From assembly GCA_041685935.1 (NCBI GenBank), contig JAWLES010000012.1, positions 1 to 25,901 of the forward strand: DNA of 25,901 nucleotides, given 5' to 3'. Positions 8,249 through 16,615 of the stretch are shown piece by piece. The stretch's first letter is position 1; the number at the start of each line of letters is the position of its first letter. The DNA comes from JAIPEK01 sp041685935. GTDB lineage: Bacteria; Desulfobacterota; Desulfobacteria; Desulfobacterales; Desulfobacteraceae. The notes below the pieces were generated by a model. That model made no database searches and had not been told where the DNA came from. It saw only the letters and a list, made by a program, of their open reading frames with translations. Position numbers and translations under genes: made by a program.

Positions 8249-9781
8249 CTATTCCCATTCAATCGTGCCGGGTGGTTTTGATGTGATGTCAAAAACGACC
8301 CGGTTCACTTTATCCACTTCATTGATGATACGATTGGAAATTTTGCCCAGAAGATCATGGGGCAGCTTTGCCCAGTCCGCGGTCATGGCGTCGCTGCTGG
8401 TAACCGCGCGGATGGCTATACAGCTGTCGAATGTCCGCTTGTCTCCCATGACCCCGACGCTCTTGACGGGTAAAAGTACGGCAAAAGACTGCCAGAGCTT
8501 GGTATAAAGGCCTGCGTTCCGGATTTCTTCGAGCAGAAGGGCGTCCGCCTCTCTCAATACATGGAGTCTTTCCTCGTTCACCTCACCCATTATCCGTATG
8601 GCAAGACCCGGGCCCGGAAACGGCTGGCGCCAGATCAGCTCTTCATTCAAACCGAGTTCCGCTCCAAGCCTTCGAACTTCATCCTTGAAGAGCAGCTGAA
8701 GAGGCTCAATAAGCTTCAGCTTCATTTTTTCCGGAAGTCCGCCCACGTTGTGGTGGGATTTAATCATGGAAGTGGGGCCGCCGAATGCGGATTTGGATTC
8801 AATGATGTCAGGGTACAGTGTCCCCTGGCCCAGAAATCGGGCATTCTCTATTTTGCCGGCTTCCCTGTCAAAGGCTTCAATGAAGAGATTACCGATGATT
8901 TTCCGTTTTTTCTCAGGATCCGTAACTCCTTTCAGGGCGTTGAGAAAGGTATCTTTTGCATCCACAAAACCGATATTCATATCAAGGTGTTTCAGAAGGC
9001 TTTCCTCCAGGGAGGCTTTCTCATTTTTCCGCAAAAGGCCGTTATCAACAAATATACAGTACAAATTTTTTCCTATGGCCTTGTGGATAAGGGTGGCAGC
9101 GACTGACGAGTCCACTCCGCCTGAAAGTCCCATGATTACCCTGCTGTCCCCGACCGCCTCTTTGATCTGTCTGATGGCGCCCCTGGCAAAGGAATCCATG
9201 GTCCAGTTCTTCTCACATTTGCAGATGGTGAAAAGAAAATTTTTCAGCATCTCAAATCCCTTGTGGGAGTGTTCCACTTCCGGGTGAAACTGAAGTCCGT
9301 AAAATTTTCTGTCATGGTCGGCGATTGCGGCAACTTGGGTATTTTCCGTGGATGCTATCACTGAAAAGCCCTCAGGGAGTTTTTCAGCCGAGTCTCCGTG
9401 GCTCATCCAGCATTGAAGTTCGTTATCCAGGTCTTTGAATATGGTATTTTCCGCGGACGGTATTTTCAGTTGTGCAAATCCGTATTCCCTTTTCCGGGCA
9501 CGGCTGATGGTTCCTCCGAGTGCATCCACCATAATATGCATTCCGTAGCAGATCCCGAGGATCGGGACACCCAGGGTAAAGATGCCGGATTCGACATCCG
9601 GGCTGTTTTCCTCGTAGATGCTGGCCGGGCCTCCGGAGAGAATAATGCCCACCGGCTCCAGTGACCGTATCTTGTCCATGTTGATATCCGCAGGTTCCAC
9701 CTGACAGTAAACCCCGTTTTCCCTTACCCTTCTTGCGATGAGCTGGTTGAACTGTGAACCGAAATCAATTATGAGAATCAT
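8249..9781 (-). CDS. guaA: GMP synthase (glutamine-hydrolysing)
   Basis: This 510-residue cytosolic enzyme converts XMP to GMP using ATP and glutamine-derived ammonia. The N-terminal class I glutamine amidotransferase domain has ILSGGPAS (47-54), nucleophile Cys78 in GICYGMH, and His166/Glu168 in QFHPEVE, completing the triad. The ATP-pyrophosphatase domain begins near residue 193 and has the P-loop motif SGGVDSS (220-226). The C-terminal dimerisation domain ends in the typical FDITSKPPGTIEWE. Length and motifs are complete. The ATG at 9781 is preceded by AGGG with an 8-base gap. Two unrelated-looking genes follow it closely, an unusual setting for guaA, which more often pairs with guaB. Confidence 0.98.
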   Translation of the reverse strand: MILIIDFGSQFNQLIARRVRENGVYCQVEPADINMDKIRSLEPVGIILSGGPASIYEENSPDVESGIFTLGVPILGICYGMHIMVDALGGTISRARKREYGFAQLKIPSAENTIFKDLDNELQCWMSHGDSAEKLPEGFSVIASTENTQVAAIADHDRKFYGLQFHPEVEHSHKGFEMLKNFLFTICKCEKNWTMDSFARGAIRQIKEAVGDSRVIMGLSGGVDSSVAATLIHKAIGKNLYCIFVDNGLLRKNEKASLEESLLKHLDMNIGFVDAKDTFLNALKGVTDPEKKRKIIGNLFIEAFDREAGKIENARFLGQGTLYPDIIESKSAFGGPTSMIKSHHNVGGLPEKMKLKLIEPLQLLFKDEVRRLGAELGLNEELIWRQPFPGPGLAIRIMGEVNEERLHVLREADALLLEEIRNAGLYTKLWQSFAVLLPVKSVGVMGDKRTFDSCIAIRAVTSSDAMTADWAKLPHDLLGKISNRIINEVDKVNRVVFDITSKPPGTIEWE

Positions 9782-9804
9782 TATTTGAACCCTGAAGTAA
9801 ACAT

Positions 9805-9833
9805 TTGTTAAAATCTATTTTTTCCTATATTAT
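9805..9833 (+). promoter_or_regulatory. Probable sigma-70 type promoter for efp
   Basis: TTGTTA at 9805-9810 (4 of 6 matches) and TATTAT at 9828-9833 (5 of 6) are separated by exactly 17 bases. Transcription would start near 9840, giving a leader of about 90 bases before the efp ATG. The leader contains AAGGCCTT but no strong terminator-like structure. Confidence 0.55.
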
Positions 9834-9834
9834 A
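9829..9834 (-). promoter_or_regulatory. Candidate -10 element for the guaA operon
   Basis: A perfect TATAAT on the minus strand overlaps the efp -10 element almost completely. The -35 region at 17 bases (TAAAAA) is poor, so an activator or another promoter may be involved. The element lies about 48 bases before the guaA start. Confidence 0.35.
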
Positions 9835-9913
9835 GACAAAAAATCAAGACATTTTTAGGGTGAAGGCCTTAAGCTGAATATGAATCAGATGTTTGTGAAC
9901 ATGAAATAACCGC

Positions 9914-9918
9914 AGGAG
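9914..9918 (+). promoter_or_regulatory. Ribosome binding site for efp
   Basis: AGGAG lies 10 bases upstream of the ATG at 9929. The nearer TTG is out of frame, so the ATG is the start. Confidence 0.6.
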
Positions 9919-9928
9919 ATAAAATTGT

Positions 9929-10495
9929 ATGTACGAAGCAAGTGATTTGAAAAAGGGGCTGAAACTTGAAATAGACGGCGACCCCCATGTGATTGTGGAT
10001 TTTCAATTCAAGAAACCCGGCAAGGGACAGGCGCTTTACAAATGCAAGCTCAAAAATATGCTTACCAACTCGCAGTTTGAAAGAACTTACCGATCCGGAG
10101 ACAAATTCCAGAAAGCCGCTCTGGAAGAAAGGGAGATGGAATACCTTTATTCGGACGGGCAGAGTTACTGCTTTATGAATACCTCAACCTATGAACAGGA
10201 ATTTCTCACAAAAGATCAGGTTGGGGATGCGGCTGATCTTTTAAAGGAAAACACCGTCTGCAGCGTCCTGCTTTTCAATGAGAGCGCCATTGGAGTGACC
10301 CTGCCCAATTTTGTCACCCTGAAGGTTGAAAAAGCCGATCCCTGGGCCAAAGGGGATACCGCCACCGGAGGCAGCTACAAGCCTGCTGTCCTTGAGACCG
10401 GCTTTGAAATCCAGGTGCCTCCTTTTGTGGAAGAGGGGCAGATGATCCGGATAGATACGAGAACCCGTGAGTACGTGGAAAGGGTAAACGACTGA
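9929..10495 (+). CDS. efp: Translation elongation factor P
   Basis: This 188-residue cytosolic factor binds between the P and E sites of the ribosome and relieves stalling at proline runs. Domain I (about 1-64) carries the conserved loop KPGKGQA, with Lys32 at the tip where beta-lysylation or another modification occurs in many bacteria. Two OB-fold domains follow, with the family signature GVTLPNFVTLKVEKADPWAKGDTA at about 124-147. The protein ends in IRIDTRTREYVERVND, as expected. No modification enzyme (EpmA, EpmB) is in this window. The stop codon is only 2 bases from the start of a hybrid histidine kinase gene, so the two are probably co-transcribed. Confidence 0.98.
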   Translation: MYEASDLKKGLKLEIDGDPHVIVDFQFKKPGKGQALYKCKLKNMLTNSQFERTYRSGDKFQKAALEEREMEYLYSDGQSYCFMNTSTYEQEFLTKDQVGDAADLLKENTVCSVLLFNESAIGVTLPNFVTLKVEKADPWAKGDTATGGSYKPAVLETGFEIQVPPFVEEGQMIRIDTRTREYVERVND

Positions 10496-10497
10496 GC

Positions 10498-12549
10498 ATG
10501 GAGCCGGATGATGCACTGATCCGCAGAATACTGGTGGTGGAAGACGATGAGAACCTGCGAAACCTCCTTTTAAACGCCCTGGGTAAAAAAGGTTTTGAAT
10601 ATACTGCATCAGAGGATGCGGAAACTGCATACGATCTGATTCTGAAGGATGCCCCGGACCTTGTCATATGTGATATTTCACTGCCCGGAATGGACGGCAT
10701 GGAGCTTTTGCGCAAAACCCGAGAGAAGTTGTCCGGGGTTGAGTTCATCATGATGACAGGGTATGTGTCCGAGTACTCCTATTTTGAGATTGTCCAGGCA
10801 GGTGCCTGCGATTATATGACCAAACCCTTTTCCATCAATTCCGTATTTGCCAGGCTGGAAAGGATTGAGAGGGAAAAGAGGACCTTTGCCGAGCTGCAGG
10901 AGTCCAAAAAGCAGGCCGAGGAACTCGCTGAAAAGGCAAGGGACGCCTCCAGGGCCAAATCCGCCTTTCTTGCCTCCATGAGCCATGAAATCAGAACCCC
11001 GTTGAACGGTATTGTCGGGTATACGGATATCCTCATGGATACTGAGCTTTCCCCGCAACAGCAGGCATATGCGGATAACGTTAAAATCAGCTGCAGGACC
11101 CTTCTGTCGATTGTGGATGACATACTCGATTTTTCAAAAGTTGAGGCAGGGAAGCTAACTTTGCAGAAAATAGAGTTTGATCCGGAGATCATCTGTTTTG
11201 ATATCATGGAAATTGTCCGGACCAAGGTGGATGAGTCCCGGGTTGAGCTTTTCTGCCATATCGCAGATTCAGTTCCCGGTCTTGTTTCGGGAGATCCGCG
11301 GCGCTTCAGGCAGATCCTTTTGAACCTTCTTGGCAATGCAGCCAAGTTTACTGAAACCGGGCGGATCAAACTGTATCTCTGCGCCGACCAGGAGCATGAG
11401 GATAACGTCACTCTTTCCTTGAAAGTGGAGGATACCGGCATCGGCATAAAGCCGGAAAAGCTTGAGAGTGTTTTTGAACCGTTCCTGCAGATTGATCCTT
11501 TGACTCGACCTGATGATGATTCCGGTTCAGGTCTGGGCCTTGCCATATGCAAAAAAATCGCCTCTGCCATGGGTGGAAAACTCCGGGCCCGAAGCGAGTA
11601 CGGCAAAGGCAGTGAATTCTATTTTTCAGCAGGATTCGGTGCGGTATCCGGCTCAAAACCCGAGCGTATAAGGCCTTCCGCCCTTAAAAATAAAACCGCG
11701 TTCGTGTTTTCCCTGTCCGAGTCAGTCAGGTTTATACTCCATTATGAGCTTACCGCCGCCGGGATGCATATAAAGGAGATAAGCTCAAAGGAAATCCTTG
11801 CCGATTTTGTGGCGGATTCCCGGTTCGAACGGTATGATCTGGGAGTGATGGACATGGACAACGGGAATGACGGTTCCCTTTTAGAGCTTATGAAGAGAAT
11901 CCGGGCGGCTTCCGGCCGGGGCCGCAGGGTCCCGCCGGTGATTGCATGCTCCCTTCCTGTACCGGACGGTGCCGACACTCTGAAAAAGGCTGGATTTGAC
12001 GGGTTCCTGCCCAAGCCGGTTCAGAGGAGAAAGCTTTTTGACATGGTGGGGTTTCTTCTGGGGATCGGGCATTCAAATACTTACAAAAAAGAAAAGAGTT
12101 CCGGAAGGCGTTTCGTTACAAGCCATTATCTGGCTGAACAGCACAAACGGTCCGCCAGAATTCTTCTGGTGGAAGATAATCAGGTGAACAGGCGGATGAC
12201 GGAACTTATGCTTTCAAAGGCCGGGTATGACGCCCACACCGCTGTCAGCGGCGGCGAAGCCCTTGAATTGTTTGAAAACGCTGCAGGTGATTATGATCTT
12301 GTGCTTATGGATATCAACATGCCGGAAATGGACGGCTTTGAGGTTACCCGGCGGATCAGGGGGATTGAAAGCAAAAAGGAGCCCGGACGGAGAGTGCCGA
12401 TTGTCGCTCTTACTGCTCACGTGTTGCCCGAGTTTGTTGAGAAGAGCCGGGCAGCAGGTATGAATGACTTTTTAACCAAACCTGTCAAAAGAGAGGTGGT
12501 TTTCGATATCATTCAAAAATGGGTATCCACCAGAGGCTCACTCCTCTGA
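10498..12549 (+). CDS. Cytosolic hybrid histidine kinase, REC-HisKA-HATPase-REC-REC
   Basis: This 683-residue signalling protein has no membrane helix and no PAS or GAF sensor domain, so its input is probably another kinase through its N-terminal receiver. The order is: REC1 (about 9-125; Asp59, Thr87, Lys109); a coiled linker (125-155); HisKA with His163 in SMSHEIRTPLNG; HATPase_c (about 265-380; Asn280, DTGIG at 312-316, GSGLGLAI at 343-350); a degenerate receiver (about 398-525); and REC3 (about 553-675; Glu559/Asp560, Asp605, Thr639, Lys661). The middle receiver lacks the N-terminal acidic pair but keeps a DMD near 452 and an LPKP loop. The architecture resembles BarA/TorS-like phosphorelay kinases, but no HPt domain is present. 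It is translated 2 bases after the efp stop, and its end overlaps the end of topA by 12 bases. Confidence 0.9.
   Translation: MEPDDALIRRILVVEDDENLRNLLLNALGKKGFEYTASEDAETAYDLILKDAPDLVICDISLPGMDGMELLRKTREKLSGVEFIMMTGYVSEYSYFEIVQAGACDYMTKPFSINSVFARLERIEREKRTFAELQESKKQAEELAEKARDASRAKSAFLASMSHEIRTPLNGIVGYTDILMDTELSPQQQAYADNVKISCRTLLSIVDDILDFSKVEAGKLTLQKIEFDPEIICFDIMEIVRTKVDESRVELFCHIADSVPGLVSGDPRRFRQILLNLLGNAAKFTETGRIKLYLCADQEHEDNVTLSLKVEDTGIGIKPEKLESVFEPFLQIDPLTRPDDDSGSGLGLAICKKIASAMGGKLRARSEYGKGSEFYFSAGFGAVSGSKPERIRPSALKNKTAFVFSLSESVRFILHYELTAAGMHIKEISSKEILADFVADSRFERYDLGVMDMDNGNDGSLLELMKRIRAASGRGRRVPPVIACSLPVPDGADTLKKAGFDGFLPKPVQRRKLFDMVGFLLGIGHSNTYKKEKSSGRRFVTSHYLAEQHKRSARILLVEDNQVNRRMTELMLSKAGYDAHTAVSGGEALELFENAAGDYDLVLMDINMPEMDGFEVTRRIRGIESKKEPGRRVPIVALTAHVLPEFVEKSRAAGMNDFLTKPVKREVVFDIIQKWVSTRGSLL
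12531..12548. terminator. Small stem-loop at the convergent ends of the hybrid kinase gene and topA
   Basis: CAGAGG (12531-12536) and CCTCTG (12543-12548) form a perfect 6-bp inverted repeat with a 6-base loop that contains or touches both stop codons. No T-tract follows on either strand, so this is at best a weak terminator; it may be chance. Confidence 0.25.
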
Positions 12550-14811
12550 GAGCTCCTTGTGTGTGCACCCCTTTACCGGACACTTGAGGAATTTGCCTTC
12601 CTTTTTGGTTTCCCTTTGCTCCAGATAAGGTGAGCCGCATTCCGGGCATGTTTTCATCACCGGCCTGTTCCATGTGGCAAAATCGCAGTCAGGAAAACGG
12701 TTGCATCCGAAAAATGTTTTTCCCCTTTTGGACTTTTTTTCCACTACATTACCGGTGCAGTCCGGACGCGGGCACTGCATGCCGGTGTCCTCTCCCTTGC
12801 CGTTGCTGTTAAGGGACTCGGTATACTTGCATTCGGGATATCCGGTGCATGCCAGAAAGGCGCCGTATTTCCCCTCTTTTACCACCATGGGTTTGCCGCA
12901 TTTCTCACAGTCCTTGACCTTTGTGTCATCCGCTTTGGTTTCCACAATTTCGATATGCCCTTTTTCATCCCTTGTGTAGTTGCTGGAGAAGGTGCAGTCG
13001 GGATACCCGGTACATGCTATAAAATGGCCGTTTTTCCCCATTTTGATGTTGAGCTGTTTCCCGCATTCAGGACATTTAAGGTTGGTTGTTATCCCGACTC
13101 CTTTGACATTGAGCATTTTCTCGTCAGCCTTTTCCAGCTTTTCTTTAAACGGAAGGTAAAAATTGTTCAATACCTCCACTGAGTTTTTTTCCCCGTTTTC
13201 AATGCTGTCAAGGCTGTTTTCCATATCCGCGGTGAAGGTTATGTCGAGAATATCAGGGAAGGAGCTGACAAGCAGGTCGTTCACGATGAATCCAAGCTCG
13301 CTCGGAACAAAGTACCGCTTGTCAAGGATGACATACCCCTTTTCCCGGATTGTGGACAGAATCGAGGCATAGGTGCTGGGCCGCCCGATTCCCTTTTCTT
13401 CCAGTTCCTTTACAAGGGACGCTTCTGAAAAGCGGGCAGGGGGCTTTGTAAAGTGCTGTTTGGGATTCACCTTGAGTTTTTCAAGGGTTTCTCCCTGCCG
13501 GAACTCCGGCAGCTCCTGCTTGTTTTTGTCCTGGTTGGGGTCGGAGGTGGAGTAGATGGACATGAAACCGGGAAAGGCAACCGTGCTTCCTCCAACAGTT
13601 AAAATATACTTTTGATCCGCTTTTATGGATACCGTTTTCTGATCAATCAGGGCCTGGGCCATCTGGGATGCCACAAACCTTTTCCAGATAAGGTCGTACA
13701 GCTTGAACTGGTCCGGGGTTAGAAAATGCCTGATTTTGTCAGGAGTATTGTAGACGGAAGTCGGCCGTATAGCTTCATGTGCATCCTGGGCCTTGTTCTT
13801 GTTTTTGAAGAATCTCGGCTTTGAAAGGGCGTAATTTTCTCCGAAAGTCTCCCTGACAAGAGCAAGGGCTTCGTTTGCCGCATCAGGTGCAATCCTTGTT
13901 GAATCGGTACGCATGTAGGTGATCAGACCTTCAGGCCCTTCCGTGCCGATTTCAAGGCCTTCATACAGCTGTTGAGCGACTGTCATTGTTTTTTTTGCGG
14001 AAAACCTGAGTCGATTGATTGCATCCTGCTGAAGCTTGCTTGTTATAAACGGGGGCAGGGGATTGCGTTTCACCTGTTTAAGCTTGATCTCATCGACCAT
14101 GTAAGCGGCATTTTCAAGCTCTCCTGTAATCCTGGAAGCGGTTTCTTCATCCCCGACTTTAGCCTTTTTCCCGTTGATTTTTGAAAGAGAGGCTGAAAAG
14201 GCGGGGGGCTCGGAAGCCTTGAGATCCACTGCAATACTCCAGTATTCTTCGGGTTCAAAGGCCCGGATTTCACGCTCCCTGTCGCAGATAATCTTGACAG
14301 CCACCGATTGTACACGCCCTGCGCTCAAACCCCTCTGGACTTTTTTCCACAGCAGAGGGGAGATCTGATACCCCACCAGCCTGTCAAGGATACGCCTGGC
14401 CTGCTGGGATTCGAACTTGTTCCCGTCCAGTTCCAGTGGTTTTTCAAGGGCCTGGTTGATCCCCTTTTTGGTGAGTTCGTGTATCAGTACCCTGTAGAAC
14501 CGCCTGTCTTTATTTTTGAGGATGTCAGCCGTATGAAAAGCAATGGCTTCACCCTCCCGGTCCGGGTCAGGAGCAAGGTAAACGATATCAGAGTCCTTTG
14601 CCTCCTTTTTCAGATTTGAGATTACCTTGGACTTGTCTTTTATGTTGGTATACTTTGCCTTGAAGTTCTGCTCGGTATCAATTCCAAGTTCCTTTTTGGG
14701 AAGATCCTTGATATGCCCTGCGGTTGCAGCGACTTTATATTTGTCACCGATGTATTTTTTCAGTGTTTTAACTTTTGTTGGAGACTCAACTATTATAATC
14801 GGTTTTGTCAA
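12538..14811 (-). CDS. topA: DNA topoisomerase I (type IA)
   Basis: This 757-residue enzyme relaxes negative supercoils through a 5'-phosphotyrosyl intermediate. The TOPRIM domain (about 3-115) has Glu9 and DPDREGE (82-88). The central domains include LSAGRVQSVAVK (162-173) and the catalytic Tyr299 in ITYMRTDS. The C-terminus carries four Cys4 zinc-ribbon modules, starting near residues 580, 635, 680 and 722, each with CxxC-type pairs. The start is a TTG at 14811 that overlaps the dprA stop as TTGA, with AAGGAG 5 bases upstream; the resulting MTKPIIIVESPTK N-terminus fits the family. It is the last gene of the long minus-strand run and ends against the hybrid kinase gene. Confidence 0.97.
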   Translation of the reverse strand: MTKPIIIVESPTKVKTLKKYIGDKYKVAATAGHIKDLPKKELGIDTEQNFKAKYTNIKDKSKVISNLKKEAKDSDIVYLAPDPDREGEAIAFHTADILKNKDRRFYRVLIHELTKKGINQALEKPLELDGNKFESQQARRILDRLVGYQISPLLWKKVQRGLSAGRVQSVAVKIICDREREIRAFEPEEYWSIAVDLKASEPPAFSASLSKINGKKAKVGDEETASRITGELENAAYMVDEIKLKQVKRNPLPPFITSKLQQDAINRLRFSAKKTMTVAQQLYEGLEIGTEGPEGLITYMRTDSTRIAPDAANEALALVRETFGENYALSKPRFFKNKNKAQDAHEAIRPTSVYNTPDKIRHFLTPDQFKLYDLIWKRFVASQMAQALIDQKTVSIKADQKYILTVGGSTVAFPGFMSIYSTSDPNQDKNKQELPEFRQGETLEKLKVNPKQHFTKPPARFSEASLVKELEEKGIGRPSTYASILSTIREKGYVILDKRYFVPSELGFIVNDLLVSSFPDILDITFTADMENSLDSIENGEKNSVEVLNNFYLPFKEKLEKADEKMLNVKGVGITTNLKCPECGKQLNIKMGKNGHFIACTGYPDCTFSSNYTRDEKGHIEIVETKADDTKVKDCEKCGKPMVVKEGKYGAFLACTGYPECKYTESLNSNGKGEDTGMQCPRPDCTGNVVEKKSKRGKTFFGCNRFPDCDFATWNRPVMKTCPECGSPYLEQRETKKEGKFLKCPVKGCTHKELSEE

Positions 14812-15938
14812 TTTTGCTCCTTGATTTTTGAAAAATATTTTCCCTGGGACTGTTTCACCAGACCGTCAATTTCGAGTTTGAGCAGTGTTGCCAGAAGGGT
14901 GCCGGTATCAATACCCGACACTTCCGCAATCGTATCAATATGTACAGGGTATGGGTCCAGGATTTCAAGTATTTTTTCTGCATCCGCGTCCCTTTTGATG
15001 GCGGCCGGCTTCTTTTCCAAGTTCTCAGGTACATTCTCTCCGTCTGTGAAATCTTTGAACTGGGCGATTTCCTCTATGATATCATCGGATTTCTCCACGG
15101 GCTTGGCACCCTGCTTTATCAAAGAATGGCACCCTCTGCTTTTCTGGGAGAATATGCTGCCGGGAACTGCGAATACCTCGCGGCCGTATTCCGCAGCAAG
15201 TCTTGCCGTGATCAGGGAGCCGCTTTTGCGGGCCGCTTCCACAACGCAGGTTCCGGAGGACATCCCGGCAATAATCCGGTTCCTCCGTGGAAAGTTCACG
15301 GCATCAGGTTTGTCGTTTATGCCGAATTCAGAGACAACCGCCCCGTTCCGGGCAATATCGTAATAAAGCGTTCTGTTTTCAGCAGGGTATATCCGGTTCA
15401 GTCCGCTGCCCAGAACGGCTATGGTTCTGCCGCCGGAACGGATGGCCCCTTGATGTGCGGATGAATCAATGCCTCTTGCCATGCCGCTTACCACGGTGAG
15501 GCTCTTTTTACCCAATTCACATGCCAGGTGCTCTCCTGCCCTGATTCCGTAGGAGGTGGCATTCCTGGAGCCCACCATGGAAACGGCAGGTTCGGACGGT
15601 TTCAGCGATCCTTTGTACATCATATACGCGGGCGGATCGTGGATTTGTCTGAGCAGAGAAGGGTAATGGGGGTCACTGTAAGAGACAATACTGAAATCAG
15701 TATTTTCAAGCCGGGCAATGATCTGTTCAGCATGCCTGAAAAAGGGTTTGTTTTCTTTTATACCGGCTATTACTTTTGAATGAATGCCTTTTATATCGGC
15801 AAGTTCCTTCTCAGGGGCGGCAAAAACCATTTCCGGGGTGCCGAAAATGTCCATCAGTACTTTAAAGAGATGATCACCGATTCCGGGTGTTTTTCTCAAT
15901 GCGATCCATGGAAGATATCTTTTCAGCGAGTCCGGCAT
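14808..15938 (-). CDS. dprA: DNA processing protein DprA (Smf)
   Basis: This 376-residue cytosolic protein binds incoming single-stranded DNA and loads RecA in naturally transformable bacteria; it is also widespread in species not known to be competent. The N-terminal helical (SAM-like) segment covers about 5-65. The Rossmann-like domain (about 85-290) includes MVGSRNATSYG (121-131), VSGMARGIDSSAHQGAI (150-166), GSGLNRIYPAEN (177-188) and FPRRNRIIAG (216-225), all family signatures. A winged-helix DML1-like C-terminus occupies about 310-370. The ATG at 15938 follows the cpoB stop by 10 bases without a clear Shine-Dalgarno sequence. The stop overlaps the topA start. The dprA-topA pairing is common in bacteria. 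Confidence 0.96.
   Translation of the reverse strand: MPDSLKRYLPWIALRKTPGIGDHLFKVLMDIFGTPEMVFAAPEKELADIKGIHSKVIAGIKENKPFFRHAEQIIARLENTDFSIVSYSDPHYPSLLRQIHDPPAYMMYKGSLKPSEPAVSMVGSRNATSYGIRAGEHLACELGKKSLTVVSGMARGIDSSAHQGAIRSGGRTIAVLGSGLNRIYPAENRTLYYDIARNGAVVSEFGINDKPDAVNFPRRNRIIAGMSSGTCVVEAARKSGSLITARLAAEYGREVFAVPGSIFSQKSRGCHSLIKQGAKPVEKSDDIIEEIAQFKDFTDGENVPENLEKKPAAIKRDADAEKILEILDPYPVHIDTIAEVSGIDTGTLLATLLKLEIDGLVKQSQGKYFSKIKEQN
14817..14822 (-). promoter_or_regulatory. Ribosome binding site for topA
   Basis: AAGGAG lies within the last codons of dprA, 5 bases before the TTG at 14811. It supports initiation at TTG and coupling to dprA translation. Confidence 0.65.
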
Positions 15939-15948
15939 TCAACACGGT

Positions 15949-16611
15949 TCATTTGATGGTTGAAAGTTTTTCCTCCGCCTTGTCAGCGGCACTGGTAAAA
16001 GGAAATTTTTTGACCACCTTTTTCAGATAGTGGTTTGCCCGGTTCACGTCATCAGAAGCAAGAAAGGAGTAGCCTGCTTTCAGTAACGCATCCGGCACTT
16101 TCATGCCTTTGGGATATTTTTCCACAAGCGCCAGGAAGGTATCAGCAGCCTGCTTGTATTCTCCCATGGAGTAGTGGCATTCCCCGAGCCAGTACATTGC
16201 ATTGTCTGCAAGGCCGTGTGCGGTATGCTTTTTCATGAATTCGGTGAACACGAGCGAAGCCTCTTCAAAGCGTTCCTCAAGCATAAGGTTCCGCCCTTTC
16301 CGGTAAAGTACTCCCGGCTCGGTAAAGCCTGTTTTAACTTCGGAAGAGCCGGATCTGAGCTTTGCTTTTTCATCGGCAAGGTCCCGGATCTGCAGACTCA
16401 GCATGCCGATTTTTTCTTCAAGTGCATCCTGCCTCTTTTCAGCCTGTTCAAGGCTTTTCTCCATCTGTCGGATTTGTTTCTCCAGCTCATTTTTTTCCGG
16501 GTTGTCCGCATTCTCCGAGGCAACAGGGCTTATCCCGGAACAGGAGACAAGAGAAAAGCAGGCAGCATGCAGAAAAAACAGGATACAGGTGTATTTGCAC
16601 AAACGTTTCAT
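15949..16611 (-). CDS. CpoB/YbgF-like periplasmic lipoprotein with coiled coil and TPRs
   Basis: This 220-residue protein begins with a lipoprotein signal peptide. The lipobox LVSC puts the lipidated Cys at residue 24, followed by Ser-Gly, so outer-membrane sorting is likely. A coiled coil covers about 40-85 and TPR-like repeats about 100-218, the arrangement of YbgF/CpoB, which links Tol-Pal-driven outer-membrane constriction to peptidoglycan synthesis. E. coli CpoB is not lipidated, so this may be a related outer-membrane lipoprotein. No tol or pal gene is in the window. I chose the ATG at 16611 because it starts the signal peptide and lies 4 bases after the secF stop; a longer frame from 16641 would place ten extra residues before the signal. 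Confidence 0.75.
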   Translation of the reverse strand: MKRLCKYTCILFFLHAACFSLVSCSGISPVASENADNPEKNELEKQIRQMEKSLEQAEKRQDALEEKIGMLSLQIRDLADEKAKLRSGSSEVKTGFTEPGVLYRKGRNLMLEERFEEASLVFTEFMKKHTAHGLADNAMYWLGECHYSMGEYKQAADTFLALVEKYPKGMKVPDALLKAGYSFLASDDVNRANHYLKKVVKKFPFTSAADKAEEKLSTIK

Positions 16612-16615
16612 GGCT

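Noticed and set aside
8748..9287. Plus-strand open frame of 179 codons
   Set aside because: It is antisense to the ATP-pyrophosphatase region of guaA; a shadow of a highly conserved gene.
10812..11606. Minus-strand open frame of 264 codons
   Set aside because: It is antisense to the HisKA and HATPase domains of the hybrid kinase; Ser/Arg-rich composition is typical of a shadow frame.
14713..15363. Plus-strand open frame of 216 codons
   Set aside because: It runs antisense across the dprA-topA junction, both of which are strongly supported.
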